DNA of 64,000 nt, taken from assembly GCF_004016525.1 (NCBI RefSeq), contig NZ_SACJ01000010.1, positions 62,001 to 126,000 of the forward strand, written 5' to 3'. The notes beneath the pieces are model-generated. The model made no database searches, had not been told where the DNA came from, and saw only the letters and a list, made by a program, of their open reading frames with translations. This DNA is from Flavobacterium sufflavum. Its GTDB lineage: Bacteria; Bacteroidota; Bacteroidia; Flavobacteriales; Flavobacteriaceae. Each line of letters begins with the position of its first letter. Position 1 is the first letter of the stretch. Positions 33,890 to 44,187 of this stretch are shown here, piece after piece. A program made the position numbers and the translations under genes.

Positions 33890-35227
33890 TTAGTTTTCGT
33901 TCTTCCAATTCAATCGATCCTGCTGATTGTAAGGCCAAGGCGCTCCATTGTTTTCTACATTAGTCATCATGGCATTCAAAGTGGTTGGCGCAGCACTTTG
34001 CTCCATTACTAAATAACGACGCATATCCATAATTATAGACAAAGGACTAATACTAACAGGACATTCCTCAACACAAGCATTACAAGAAGTACATGCCCAA
34101 AGTTCTTCGGGAGTGATATAATCATTCAACAATGACTTATTATCCGGTACAAAAACACCTTTATTGGCATCGATATTTCTACCCACTTCCTCCATTCTGT
34201 CGCGGGTATCCATCATAATTTTACGAGGAGACAATTTCTTTCCAGTAACATTAGCCGGACAAACTGATGTACATCTTCCACATTCGGTACAGGTATAAGC
34301 ATTAAGCAATTGTACCCAATTTAAGTCTTGTATATCACTAGCTCCAAATTTTGCATGAACTTCTCCTTCCGGAGCTGCAGGAGCAGCAAATGGATCTACA
34401 TTAGGATCCATCATCATTTTTACTTCTTTAGTAACAGAAGCTAAATTATCAAACTCTCCCAGCGGATTTAAATTAGCGAAATAAGTATTTGGGAAAGCCA
34501 ATAAAATATGAAGGTGTTTTGAGAAGTACAAATAGTTCATAAATACTAAAATCCCAACTATGTGCAACCACCAAAACAGTTCATAAAACAAAGCTACCAA
34601 ATTACTGTTAGTTCCATTAAATAAAGGTTCCAAAAACTGACTTACAGGAAAAGAACCTGCTTGTATAAAATGCGAATAACCTCCGGGAACATTTTGCAAA
34701 TGCAAATCGGAAGCATTCATAAACAAAAACAAGAACATTAATATGGTTTCAGCATAAAGGATATAATTGGCATCCTTTTTAGGAAATCCATTCAAATCAG
34801 GATTTATAAAACGCTTTAATCTTACTATGTTTCTTCTCATCCAAAATACGGTTACCGCAACAATAACCAATAAGGCTAATATTTCGAAAGAAGCAATTAA
34901 TACATTATAAAAACTACCTAAAAAGGGAGCAAAAATGCGGTGTGTACCAAATAATCCATCAATGATGATTTCCAGTAATTCGATATTGATAATTATAAAA
35001 CCTGCATAAACAATGATGTGAAGCACACCGGCTATAGGTCTTCTAACCATTTTTGATTGCCCCAAAGCAATCATAGCCATGTTTTTCCATCTTTGATTTG
35101 GATTGTCTTTTCTATTTACATCAATACCTAAATTGATATTTCTGTAGATTTTTTTGATATTGGAAATGAAATAACCAAAACCAACAATTAAAACTATTGC
35201 AAATAATATATTATCTAAATAACTCAT
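33890..35227 (-). CDS. Membrane Fe-S oxidoreductase (NarI-like/HdrC-like)
   Basis: A 445-residue protein with about six membrane helices in the first 270 residues, including LDNILFAIVLIVGFGYFI at the N-terminus and a NarI-like set with possible haem-ligand histidines (GVLHIIVYAGFI; FWWLHIVGILVFMNYL). The soluble C-terminal part carries two ferredoxin [4Fe-4S] motifs, CTECGRCTSVCPAN and CTSCNACVEECPV. This architecture fits a menaquinone-linked electron-transfer subunit working with the adjacent CCG protein. It follows mlaD by six bases, so it is probably cotranscribed. Confidence 0.92.
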   Translation of the reverse strand: MSYLDNILFAIVLIVGFGYFISNIKKIYRNINLGIDVNRKDNPNQRWKNMAMIALGQSKMVRRPIAGVLHIIVYAGFIIINIELLEIIIDGLFGTHRIFAPFLGSFYNVLIASFEILALLVIVAVTVFWMRRNIVRLKRFINPDLNGFPKKDANYILYAETILMFLFLFMNASDLHLQNVPGGYSHFIQAGSFPVSQFLEPLFNGTNSNLVALFYELFWWLHIVGILVFMNYLYFSKHLHILLAFPNTYFANLNPLGEFDNLASVTKEVKMMMDPNVDPFAAPAAPEGEVHAKFGASDIQDLNWVQLLNAYTCTECGRCTSVCPANVTGKKLSPRKIMMDTRDRMEEVGRNIDANKGVFVPDNKSLLNDYITPEELWACTSCNACVEECPVSISPLSIIMDMRRYLVMEQSAAPTTLNAMMTNVENNGAPWPYNQQDRLNWKNEN

Positions 35228-35233
35228 ATCGTG

Positions 35234-36196
35234 TTATTTTTTAACTTTTGAAATGGTATCATTAGGTGCTTTATAAGGCTTGTTTTTCTTCCCAAAAAGA
35301 GAAACATTAACATATCTTGTAGGATACAAACGAACGTCTTGAAGCAGTAACTCTAACTCTTTTGAAGTTTTAGATAAATTATTATAAAACATATCGTCGT
35401 TTAATAACTTGCCCATACTTCCGTTTCCGGCTTCTAAACCAGTCATGATTCCGTTTACTTTTGCCAAAGTAGTATTTAAACTTTTAACCGTTTTTCCTAA
35501 ATCGGCTTTGTTTAAAGAATCTGAGATTTTTGAAAAATTACTGGAAACCTTATTAAAATTAGAAACAGCCCCGTTAATTTGAGCTTTGTTATCTGCCAAC
35601 ATTGAGTTCACTCCGGCAGAAGCCTGATGGAACTGCTCCATTGTTTTGCTCAATTCAGCTAAACTTTTCTTTAAATCTTCCTGCGTTTTTTTATTAAGGA
35701 CATTATTGATACCGGTGATAAGATTGTCGGCATTAACTAATACTTTTTCAATTTTATCCTGAAGTGGAACTAATTTTTTACTCAAAGATTCAGTCATTCC
35801 TAATCGCACATTTGCTTTTAGGTGATCTCCTTGTTCTACAATATTCTTGTCTGAAAAATTAGGCTCAATAGCAATTTGTTTTCCGCCTATGAATCCCGGC
35901 TCGTAGATGGTAGCAAGACTTGATTTTGCAATTGGAAAATCAGTTTTAATTTGCAATTCAACCAATAGTTTACCAGTATTAGGGTCAATACTGATTTTTT
36001 CTATTTTACCAATAACCAAACCGTTTAAAGTTACCGGAGCTGATGGTGCTAAACCTTCTACACTGTCATATTCTACATACAATGTGGTATAACTGTTAAA
36101 AAGGTCTTTTCCTTTTAAAAAACTATACCCCAAAATAAATAATAATATCGATGCAATTACTAAAATCGCAGTTTTAATCTCTCTAGTTAATTTCAA
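35234..36196 (-). CDS. mlaD: MlaD/MCE-family lipid transport protein
   Basis: A 320-residue protein with one N-terminal membrane helix (about 8-27: KTAILVIASILLFILGYSFL) and an MCE domain (about 35-115: TLYVEYDSVEGLAPSAPVTLNGLVIGKI, then a segment ending PGFIGGKQIAIEPN). The remaining 200 residues are long alpha-helical needle-like repeats. MlaD forms periplasmic hexamers that pass phospholipids between the membranes with the MlaE-MlaF ABC transporter. MlaE and MlaF are not nearby. It sits between the amidases and the Fe-S complex. Confidence 0.9.
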   Translation of the reverse strand: MKLTREIKTAILVIASILLFILGYSFLKGKDLFNSYTTLYVEYDSVEGLAPSAPVTLNGLVIGKIEKISIDPNTGKLLVELQIKTDFPIAKSSLATIYEPGFIGGKQIAIEPNFSDKNIVEQGDHLKANVRLGMTESLSKKLVPLQDKIEKVLVNADNLITGINNVLNKKTQEDLKKSLAELSKTMEQFHQASAGVNSMLADNKAQINGAVSNFNKVSSNFSKISDSLNKADLGKTVKSLNTTLAKVNGIMTGLEAGNGSMGKLLNDDMFYNNLSKTSKELELLLQDVRLYPTRYVNVSLFGKKNKPYKAPNDTISKVKK

Positions 36197-36243
36197 AATA
36201 TAAGTATTTAGTGCAAATTTAGTATAAATATTAGAACTTGGCG

Positions 36244-37383
36244 TTATTTAATTGCGTCTTGAACATCGATTTTATTGCCTTTTTTATACGCAACTAAAAA
36301 AGCAGAATTAAAGCCTTTGGATTTTGCTTCATCTAAAAGTTTTTTGGACACCTCATAATCAGCGGTTTCCCCATAAAAATATTTATAATTTTCACCTGTA
36401 GGCTCCATAGACACATTTTTCAGGCCTTTGAATCTTTTAGAATCCAAGTCTAATTTTTTAGCCGTAACTGCAAGCTGAACTTTAAAAACAACATCTGATT
36501 TTACCTGGCTTTTAGGTTCATCAGAATCTGACTTTTCTTTAGCGGTATCTTCGGTTCTTTCAAGCATTCTTTGTGAAGGCTTTACATCCACATCTGATTC
36601 ACCACCAAAATATTCGTTTTTATAACTAACAATCGCATTGGCAATAGCTCTGGCAATATCATTTTGACCTTCTTCAGAATCTAAGATATTCCCTTCCTCA
36701 TAATTAGATATAAATCCAGTTTCAATCAAAACCCTTGGCATATAAGCTTTATGCAGTACCATAAAAGGAGCTTGTTTTACTCCACCCTGACGAATTTTTT
36801 TTCCTAATTTCTCAAAATTATCTTCAACTTTACTGGCTAACGAAATACTATTATCTAAATATTCTTCCTGCATTAATGTCATTCCAATCATTGACTCAGG
36901 AGAATTCGGATCAAAACCTTCATATTTACGTTTATAATCTTTTTCTAAGGTAATAACCGAGTTCTCTTTTTTAGCGGCTTCCAGGTTCGATGCAACTTTA
37001 CTCAAACCCATTACATATGTTTCCGTTCCGTCAGCAGCTGTGTTTCTATTAGCATTACAATGGATAGAAACAAAAATATTAGCATTGGCTCTGTTGGCAA
37101 TATTGGCTCTTTCGACCAAATCAATAAAAACATCCGTTTTACGGGTATATATAACCTCAATTTTAGGATTTTCTTCTAAAATTTTCCCCACTTTCAAAAC
37201 CACAGCCAAGGCAATATTTTTTTCGATATGTCCATTATAATTAGCTCCAAAATCGTGCGCTCCATGACCTGCATCAAGAGTTACCTTAAAAACATCCGAT
37301 TGACTGTATGCTGAGTTACAAACTACCATTACTAAAAACGATAATACCGTAGTTGCTTTTCTTATTTTATTTATTAATTCCAA
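36244..37383 (-). CDS. N-acetylmuramoyl-L-alanine amidase with SPOR-like tail, copy 1
   Basis: A 379-residue periplasmic amidase that cleaves the bond between MurNAc and L-alanine in peptidoglycan. After a signal peptide (to about residue 27) comes an Amidase_3 domain with zinc ligands in TLDAGHGAHDFG, GHIEKNIAL and VSIHCNANRN, and the catalytic glutamate in VLIETGFISN. A charged linker (about 260-300) leads to a C-terminal SPOR-like domain (VVFKVQLAVTAKKLDLDSKR to the end), which would bind denuded glycan strands at division sites. It adjoins a second copy at 37439. Confidence 0.93.
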   Translation of the reverse strand: MELINKIRKATTVLSFLVMVVCNSAYSQSDVFKVTLDAGHGAHDFGANYNGHIEKNIALAVVLKVGKILEENPKIEVIYTRKTDVFIDLVERANIANRANANIFVSIHCNANRNTAADGTETYVMGLSKVASNLEAAKKENSVITLEKDYKRKYEGFDPNSPESMIGMTLMQEEYLDNSISLASKVEDNFEKLGKKIRQGGVKQAPFMVLHKAYMPRVLIETGFISNYEEGNILDSEEGQNDIARAIANAIVSYKNEYFGGESDVDVKPSQRMLERTEDTAKEKSDSDEPKSQVKSDVVFKVQLAVTAKKLDLDSKRFKGLKNVSMEPTGENYKYFYGETADYEVSKKLLDEAKSKGFNSAFLVAYKKGNKIDVQDAIK

Positions 37384-37438
37384 AATCTTTTATTTTTTAC
37401 TCATTAAATCCCTAAACAACTCATTGTTATTCCTAAAG

Positions 37439-38521
37439 CTATTCTTCATTATCATTAACAATAAACGCCTTTAAATACCCTACATTCCTGGCTTCTGACT
37501 GCAATTTTTTAGCTTCCTCAAAACTTGAAGTTCCTCCATACATGTATCTGTAAAGATTATTCAAAAATACATAGGATACATTTTTCAGACCTTTAAAATT
37601 ACTCGGTTGTAATTTTATTTTTTTCGGACTTGCCAAAAGCTGTACTTTATAGATTAAATCAGCTGAATCAGTATTTTTTACTGATGCTTCACTATTTTTT
37701 TTCTTAGTTGAATCTTTTTTCTCTTTATAATCGTATTTTGATTCGTTTGCTTCAAAATTTTTGTTTTTATAATCTAAAATAGCATCGGCAATTTGTTCTG
37801 CCATTTTAGTTTGCCCTTCTTCTGAATCCAAAAAGCTTCCTTCCGCTTTATTAGATAAAAAACCTAATTCAATCAAAACACTAGGCATATAAGCCGCATC
37901 CAGCACCCATAAAGGCTGCTGCTTCACGCCTCTTGAACCTCTTTTTATTTTTTTTGTAAAATTACCCTGAATTCTTGACGCTAAAGCAATACTATTATTT
38001 AGATTTTCTTCCTGAATCATCGTCAATCCTATCAATGTTTCTGGTTTTTTAGGATCAAAACCCTGATATTTTGTCTTATAATCTTTCTCTAGCAAAATAA
38101 CCGAATTTTCTTTTTTAGCTACTTCTAAATTCATGTCATGTCTGGACAACCCCATAACAAAAGTTTCTGTACCATTTGGCCCTTCATTTTTAACTGAATT
38201 GCAATGTATGGATACAAATAAATTTGCATTGGCTTTATTAGCAACTTTAGGTCTGTCAACTAATTCAATAAACACATCTGAAGTACGGGTGTATATGACT
38301 TTTACACCATGTGCTTTTTCTAAAAATTCTCCAACCTTTAAAACTGTTTTAAGCGCGATTTCTTTTTCCACAAAACCGTGATAAGAGTTCCCGGGATCTT
38401 TTCCTCCGTGACCCGCATCAAGAATGACTTTAAAAACCTTGTTATTCTGGGAAAAAACTGAACTAAATCCAAACAACATTAAAATTGCTATTAAAATAAA
38501 GTTCTTATAATTGGATTTCAT
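37439..38521 (-). CDS. N-acetylmuramoyl-L-alanine amidase with SPOR-like tail, copy 2
   Basis: A 360-residue paralogue of the preceding amidase, 55 bases upstream of it. It has a signal peptide (ends near residue 25), an Amidase_3 domain with H38 in ILDAGHGGKDPG, E52 in HGFVEKEIAL, H106 in VSIHCNSV and the catalytic glutamate in VLIELGFLSN, and a C-terminal SPOR-like domain (LIYKVQLLASPKKIKLQPSN). The two copies share the same domain order and most motif residues, so they probably arose by tandem duplication. It is divergent from lptD, so one short promoter region serves both. Confidence 0.93.
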   Translation of the reverse strand: MKSNYKNFILIAILMLFGFSSVFSQNNKVFKVILDAGHGGKDPGNSYHGFVEKEIALKTVLKVGEFLEKAHGVKVIYTRTSDVFIELVDRPKVANKANANLFVSIHCNSVKNEGPNGTETFVMGLSRHDMNLEVAKKENSVILLEKDYKTKYQGFDPKKPETLIGLTMIQEENLNNSIALASRIQGNFTKKIKRGSRGVKQQPLWVLDAAYMPSVLIELGFLSNKAEGSFLDSEEGQTKMAEQIADAILDYKNKNFEANESKYDYKEKKDSTKKKNSEASVKNTDSADLIYKVQLLASPKKIKLQPSNFKGLKNVSYVFLNNLYRYMYGGTSSFEEAKKLQSEARNVGYLKAFIVNDNEE

Positions 38522-38574
38522 TTTTAAAAGTTAATTTAATTAAAAACACTATGCTTAGAAATTTTGTATTTGAC

Positions 38575-38656
38575 TATTTTTGACGAAAAATAATCTGTAA
38601 GTTTGACACTTCAAAAAACAAGCCATAATTTTACAAAAATAGCATTTATACCTTTG
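38575..38656 (+). promoter_or_regulatory. Promoter region of lptD with three -7-like boxes
   Basis: Exact TAnnTTTG matches occur at 38575-38582 (TATTTTTG), 38598-38605 (TAAGTTTG) and 38649-38656 (TACCTTTG). The last two overlap the TTG codons at 38603 and 38654, so the choice of promoter and start codon are linked. At least one box is likely active. Confidence 0.45.
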
Positions 38657-41350
38657 CATACAAACTTATTTCATATCGTTTTATTATCATTTTTCCTAAC
38701 AATTGGGATGTCTAACATATACTCGCAAGATATCTCTAAAAAAACGAAAACCATCTCGGCTAAGCCATCAAAAAAAGAGGCTAAATCAAAAAAAGAAACT
38801 AAAACTACTGTTACTGATACTCTTAAAAAAGAAAATGACAGTATAAAAACAGACAGTATAAAACCTAAAAAAGCTTTTCTTGAAGGAAAGGTAAAATACA
38901 AAGCCGACAATTACGCTAAGATTGACCAAAAGAAGAAATTAATCACTTTATATGACAATGCAGAACTTTACTATCAGGATATCGAATTAAAATCAGGTAA
39001 AATCATATTGGATTACGAAAAAAATGAGGTTTACGCTGGTAGAATTAAAGATTCAACGGGGAAATTTACCCAATATCCAAACTTCAAACAAGGTTCCAAT
39101 GTTATAGAACCCGATTCGATTCGTTTTAATTTTAAAACAAAAAAGGCGTTGATTTGGAATTCCAAAACTGATCAGGGTGAATTTAATGTAAAAGCAGCTA
39201 TTACAAAAAAAGAAAATGATTCCGTTTACTTTTTAAAAGGTGCTCGTTTTACAACATCTACCAATAAAGAAAATCCAGAATATTATTTCCAAACCTCTAA
39301 AGTAAAATTTATTCCTGGTAAAAAAGTGATTACCGGATTAACACATCTGGTTATTGCCGACGTTCCTACTCCTATTGCCCTTCCCTTTGCTTTTTTCCCA
39401 ATGAGTAAAGAAACAAGCGTATCAGGATTGATTTTACCTAGTTATAACGACTCTAACACTAGAGGATTTTCTTTGCAAAACGGAGGGTATTATTTTGCAT
39501 TGAGCGATCATTATGACTTAACAGTACTGGGAGATTATTATACTAATGGTAGTTACGGAATGCGATTTGAATCTGCTTACGCTACTCGCTATAAATTTAG
39601 AGGAAATGTAAACTTTCGTTTTGAAAATCTTATCAACAGCGAGAGAGGATATCCTGACTATTCAAGGCAAAACATCTATAATATCCAATGGTCGCATTCG
39701 AGGGATTCCAAAGCAAATCCCAATTCGAGTTTCTCAGCATCCGTTAACTTAGGAAGTAGTAAATATTTCAAACAGTCTATCAACCAATCTAACAATGGTT
39801 CGACGCTGAACAACACCTTGAGTTCCTCGATTTCGTATTCTAAGACATTTAACATCGTACCACAAGCCAGATTGTCATTGTCTGCAACGCATTCGCAAAA
39901 CACGCAAACCCAAAGTATCAACATGACCCTGCCTACGTTGCAATTTAGTTTGGATAGAATTTACCCATTTGTTGGAAAAGATGGGGTAAAAAAGGGATTC
40001 TTTAAAAACATCAATTTACAATACAATCTGAACGGTAGAAATTACATCAACACAACAGATTCTTTGTTTTTCAAACCTGGAATGTTTAAAGATGCACAAG
40101 TTGGTTTCCAACACAGTATTCCTTTAAGTACCAACTTTAAATTATTTAAATATTTTAGTGCTACAACATCGGTAAATTATGAAGAAATTTGGTATCTAAA
40201 AACCATCCGAAGAGGGTATGACAGCGACAAAAGTGCTGTAGTGGATCGAACAGTAAACGGATTTGATGCTTTTAGAACTTACAATTTATCGGCAAGTTTA
40301 GGAACTACCATTTATGGAACTTTCAATTTTGGTGACGATAAAAAAATACAGGCTATCAGACACGTCATGAGACCATCGATTTCTTATGGCTATACTCCTA
40401 GTTTTGAAAAATATTACGACACCTATTCCTCTGATGCAAGTGGAAGAATGGACAAACAATACACCCGTTTTGAAGGCGGTATGTTTGGAGCACCTGGACT
40501 AAGCAATTCTAACACCTTAGGAATAAGCATCAGCAACACCTTTGAAGCTAAAGTAAGAGATGCCGATTCTACAAAAACAGAACCTAAGAAAGTCATGTTG
40601 CTAAACAACCTGAATCTATCTACAAGCTACAATCTTGATGCCGATGGAGTTACTGCACTAGCCTGGTCTCCTGTAAGGGTAAGTACCGGAGCACAATTTT
40701 TCGAAAATAAATTGAATGCCAACTTTGCCACGACCTTAGATCCTTATGCTATTGATAATTCAGGACAAAGAATAAACAAGTACAATATTGACAATGGTGG
40801 AAGCTTATTCCGAATGACCAGTGCCAACATTACCTTAAACTATTCGCTCTCCAGCAAGGACAAGGACAATAAAAAAGATAAAAAAGACGATCAAACCACC
40901 AGGAATGGAGGTCGTGAAGACGATCTTTTTGGAAGAGCTACCGATTTAAATGACAACAGAAAGAGTCAGTTTGATGGTAGCGAGGAAAAAGGCGAAGACA
41001 CTATTTCGGAGTTTTTCAATTCAAAAATACCATGGGATATGACTTTTGCCTATTCATTTACCTACGGAAACAACAATAGGGAAAAGCAAATCACAGGTAA
41101 CTCTATCATGATATCCGCCAATACCGATTTAACTCCTAAATGGAAGGTAGGAGTTTCGACAGGATACGATTTTGTACAAAAAGGAGTAACTTACACTCAA
41201 TTGCGTTTTGAACGTGATTTAGCAAGCTGGAGATTGAGTTTTAACTGGACTCCTTTTGGAACCAATGCGAACTGGAATTTCTTCATCGGAATTAAATCGG
41301 GTATCCTAAGCGATATCAAATGGGAAAAACGTAGTTATCCGAATCGTTAA
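38603..41350 (+). CDS. lptD: LptD-like outer-membrane LPS assembly protein
   Basis: LptD forms the outer-membrane pore that inserts lipopolysaccharide. The 915-residue protein has a signal-like segment (about 20-43: NLFHIVLLSFFLTIGMSNIY), a Lys-rich linker, an OstA/LptA-like domain (about 95-290: GKVKYKADNYAKIDQKKKLI; DNAELYYQDIELKSGKIILD), then a long barrel of aromatic amphipathic strands to the end, with a charged periplasmic or extracellular insert near 755-790. The start is uncertain: TTG at 38603 or at 38654, each overlapping a -7-like element. LptE is not adjacent. Length is normal for Bacteroidota. Confidence 0.9.
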   Translation: MTLQKTSHNFTKIAFIPLHTNLFHIVLLSFFLTIGMSNIYSQDISKKTKTISAKPSKKEAKSKKETKTTVTDTLKKENDSIKTDSIKPKKAFLEGKVKYKADNYAKIDQKKKLITLYDNAELYYQDIELKSGKIILDYEKNEVYAGRIKDSTGKFTQYPNFKQGSNVIEPDSIRFNFKTKKALIWNSKTDQGEFNVKAAITKKENDSVYFLKGARFTTSTNKENPEYYFQTSKVKFIPGKKVITGLTHLVIADVPTPIALPFAFFPMSKETSVSGLILPSYNDSNTRGFSLQNGGYYFALSDHYDLTVLGDYYTNGSYGMRFESAYATRYKFRGNVNFRFENLINSERGYPDYSRQNIYNIQWSHSRDSKANPNSSFSASVNLGSSKYFKQSINQSNNGSTLNNTLSSSISYSKTFNIVPQARLSLSATHSQNTQTQSINMTLPTLQFSLDRIYPFVGKDGVKKGFFKNINLQYNLNGRNYINTTDSLFFKPGMFKDAQVGFQHSIPLSTNFKLFKYFSATTSVNYEEIWYLKTIRRGYDSDKSAVVDRTVNGFDAFRTYNLSASLGTTIYGTFNFGDDKKIQAIRHVMRPSISYGYTPSFEKYYDTYSSDASGRMDKQYTRFEGGMFGAPGLSNSNTLGISISNTFEAKVRDADSTKTEPKKVMLLNNLNLSTSYNLDADGVTALAWSPVRVSTGAQFFENKLNANFATTLDPYAIDNSGQRINKYNIDNGGSLFRMTSANITLNYSLSSKDKDNKKDKKDDQTTRNGGREDDLFGRATDLNDNRKSQFDGSEEKGEDTISEFFNSKIPWDMTFAYSFTYGNNNREKQITGNSIMISANTDLTPKWKVGVSTGYDFVQKGVTYTQLRFERDLASWRLSFNWTPFGTNANWNFFIGIKSGILSDIKWEKRSYPNR

Positions 41351-41401
41351 TATTTTTATTTACACAAAAACAACTTTGGTTTCATCTTAAATTTTAGTAA
41401 C

Positions 41402-41782
41402 ATGAAGAAAGTAATTTTTACAGAAAAAGCACCAGCTCCTATTGGACCTTACAACCAAGCCATACTTACAGGAAACACTTTATACACTTCAGGACAAATT
41501 GCTATCAATCCTGCTGACGGAACTTTAGTTACTAGCACTATTGAAGCCGAAACAACGCAGGTAATGAAAAACCTAGAAGCAGTTTTAGAAGCCGCAGGAA
41601 TGACTTTCGAAAACGTGGTAAAATCGACGATTTTCATCATGAACATGAATGATTTTGGAAGTATCAATACCATTTACGGATCTTATTTTAACGAAAAAAC
41701 CGCTCCAGCACGTGAAACGGTTCAAGTGGCATGCTTGCCAAAAAATGTAAATGTTGAGATATCAGTAATTGCTATACTCTAG
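41402..41782 (+). CDS. ridA: RidA family enamine/imine deaminase
   Basis: RidA hydrolyses reactive 2-aminoacrylate and related enamines produced by PLP enzymes. The 126-residue protein is the usual length and carries PAPIGPYNQAIL, LYTSGQIAINP, QVMKNLEAVLEAAGM, the arginine in PARETVQVACLP, and the terminal VNVEISVIAIL. Its stop codon overlaps the tail of mgsA on the other strand by 11 bases. It has 51 bases of intergenic DNA after lptD and could be cotranscribed with it. Confidence 0.96.
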   Translation: MKKVIFTEKAPAPIGPYNQAILTGNTLYTSGQIAINPADGTLVTSTIEAETTQVMKNLEAVLEAAGMTFENVVKSTIFIMNMNDFGSINTIYGSYFNEKTAPARETVQVACLPKNVNVEISVIAIL

Positions 41783-42146
41783 TAGCAATTGCATCTAATA
41801 ACAATTGTGCAGTAGCCTCATTTGTAGCTAAAGGCACATTATGGACATCACATACACGAACGAGCATATTAACATCTGGTTCGTGTGGGTGACTCGCCAA
41901 AGGATCTTTGAAAAAGAAAACCATGTGTGTTTTTCCTTCAGCAACCCTAGCCGCAATTTGCGCATCACCACCAATAGGTCCCGAAAGCATTTTCATTACC
42001 TTAAAACCTGCTTTTTCGGCTCTTCCTCCTGTAGTACCAGTAGCAATAAGCTCAATACTGTCTCTCAATAAAATGTCTTTATTTTTGTTTAAAAACTGAA
42101 CCATATCAGCTTTTTTACCATCGTGTGAAATAATAGCAATTTCCAT
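41772..42146 (-). CDS. mgsA: Methylglyoxal synthase
   Basis: MgsA converts dihydroxyacetone phosphate to methylglyoxal and phosphate, a bypass of lower glycolysis when phosphate is limiting. The 124-residue protein shows ISHDGKK near the N-terminus, LIATGTTGG, the catalytic aspartate D61 in LSGPIGGDAQIA, FFFKDPLASHPHEPDV and a C-terminal IPLATN-like VPLATNEATAQ. Length is slightly shorter than in E. coli. It lies five bases after the GlcNAc-kinase-like gene, so it is likely cotranscribed with it. Confidence 0.96.
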   Translation of the reverse strand: MEIAIISHDGKKADMVQFLNKNKDILLRDSIELIATGTTGGRAEKAGFKVMKMLSGPIGGDAQIAARVAEGKTHMVFFFKDPLASHPHEPDVNMLVRVCDVHNVPLATNEATAQLLLDAIATRV

Positions 42147-42151
42147 AATTC

Positions 42152-43003
42152 TTATTGATTAGCGACATGGTACGAAATCAAACCATCTATTGGTCTTCTC
42201 AATACGTTTCCTAATTGAAGATTGTATTTATCAAAAGCATGTTGTAATTCATCCTTTAAATAATAAGCAATAGAACCTACAAAATGCACAGGTACTTCTT
42301 TGCAATTATCATATTGCATTACATAATTTTTGACAAAAGATTTCATCCCTTTACGAATTATTTTTTGGCAAAATTCAGTATCCTTATGTTGAATTAAAAA
42401 TTTAGCAAAAGTGGCTAAATAAGCATTAGGATTTTCTTCTTTATATAATTTACTTTTAATAAAATCAGGATCAACATTAAATTCTTTTTCAAATTCAACA
42501 ACCAAATCCTTTGGCATTTTATTAAAATAGTATTTTCTAATCAATTCCTTTCCGTAAACATTTCCACTAGAATCATCCATAACGATATACCCTAATGATT
42601 GTACTTTTTGATGCAATAAAGTTCCATCAAAATAACTACAATTTGAACCTGTTCCTAAAATACAAACAATTGCTTTTTGATCTTTTGGAGTAGTTGCATA
42701 AACTGCTGCATAAGTATCTTCCTCAACTACAATTTGAGCATTAGGAAAATAATCCTGAAAAACTTCTTTCAAAGCAATTTTCATTCTATCAGTTCCACAA
42801 CCTGCACCATAAAAATACAAATGTGTTGCTGCTTTTTTACTTTGTTGAATATCAAATCGGTCATCAAGTCTTTCAACAATTTGCTCTCCTTCTAAGATTT
42901 CCGGGTTCAATCCTAAAGTTTGGGTGGTAAATAATATTTTTCCGTGATCATCTATCGCAATCCAATCGGCCTTGGTAGAACCACTATCAACAATTAATTT
43001 CAT
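42152..43003 (-). CDS. BadF/BcrA-type ATPase, probable N-acetylglucosamine kinase
   Basis: A 283-residue member of the ASKHA fold. Phosphate-1 is VDSGSTKADWIA (D6 to W14), the second phosphate motif CILGTGSNCSYFDG, and the adenosine motif HFVGSIAYYLKDEL. In Bacteroidota proteins of this size are usually annotated as N-acetylglucosamine kinases; the exact sugar is inferred. It precedes mgsA by five bases and follows gap after a terminator. A role in recycling amino sugars from peptidoglycan or host glycans is plausible. Confidence 0.87.
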   Translation of the reverse strand: MKLIVDSGSTKADWIAIDDHGKILFTTQTLGLNPEILEGEQIVERLDDRFDIQQSKKAATHLYFYGAGCGTDRMKIALKEVFQDYFPNAQIVVEEDTYAAVYATTPKDQKAIVCILGTGSNCSYFDGTLLHQKVQSLGYIVMDDSSGNVYGKELIRKYYFNKMPKDLVVEFEKEFNVDPDFIKSKLYKEENPNAYLATFAKFLIQHKDTEFCQKIIRKGMKSFVKNYVMQYDNCKEVPVHFVGSIAYYLKDELQHAFDKYNLQLGNVLRRPIDGLISYHVANQ

Positions 43004-43085
43004 TCGTTCTTTTTTTGGTGTGTTAGTTTTTGATTTTCATTAAACTTCAATTGAATTTAACGTTAATCGTTTAGTTTTAAAAATA

Positions 43086-43116
43086 AAAATCCCGTTAATT
43101 TTCATAACGGGATTTT
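43086..43116 (-). terminator. gap terminator
   Basis: AAAATCCCGTTA (43086-43097) and TAACGGGATTTT (43105-43116) form a perfect 12-base-pair stem. On the minus strand the following bases are T-rich. It lies 16 bases past the gap stop codon. Confidence 0.85.
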
Positions 43117-43131
43117 AAATTTAGAGTTTTA

Positions 43132-44145
<1,014 letters not shown>

Positions 44146-44187
44146 TTATTTATTTATTGTTTATTATTCTAAGTTGAAAAATTTTCG

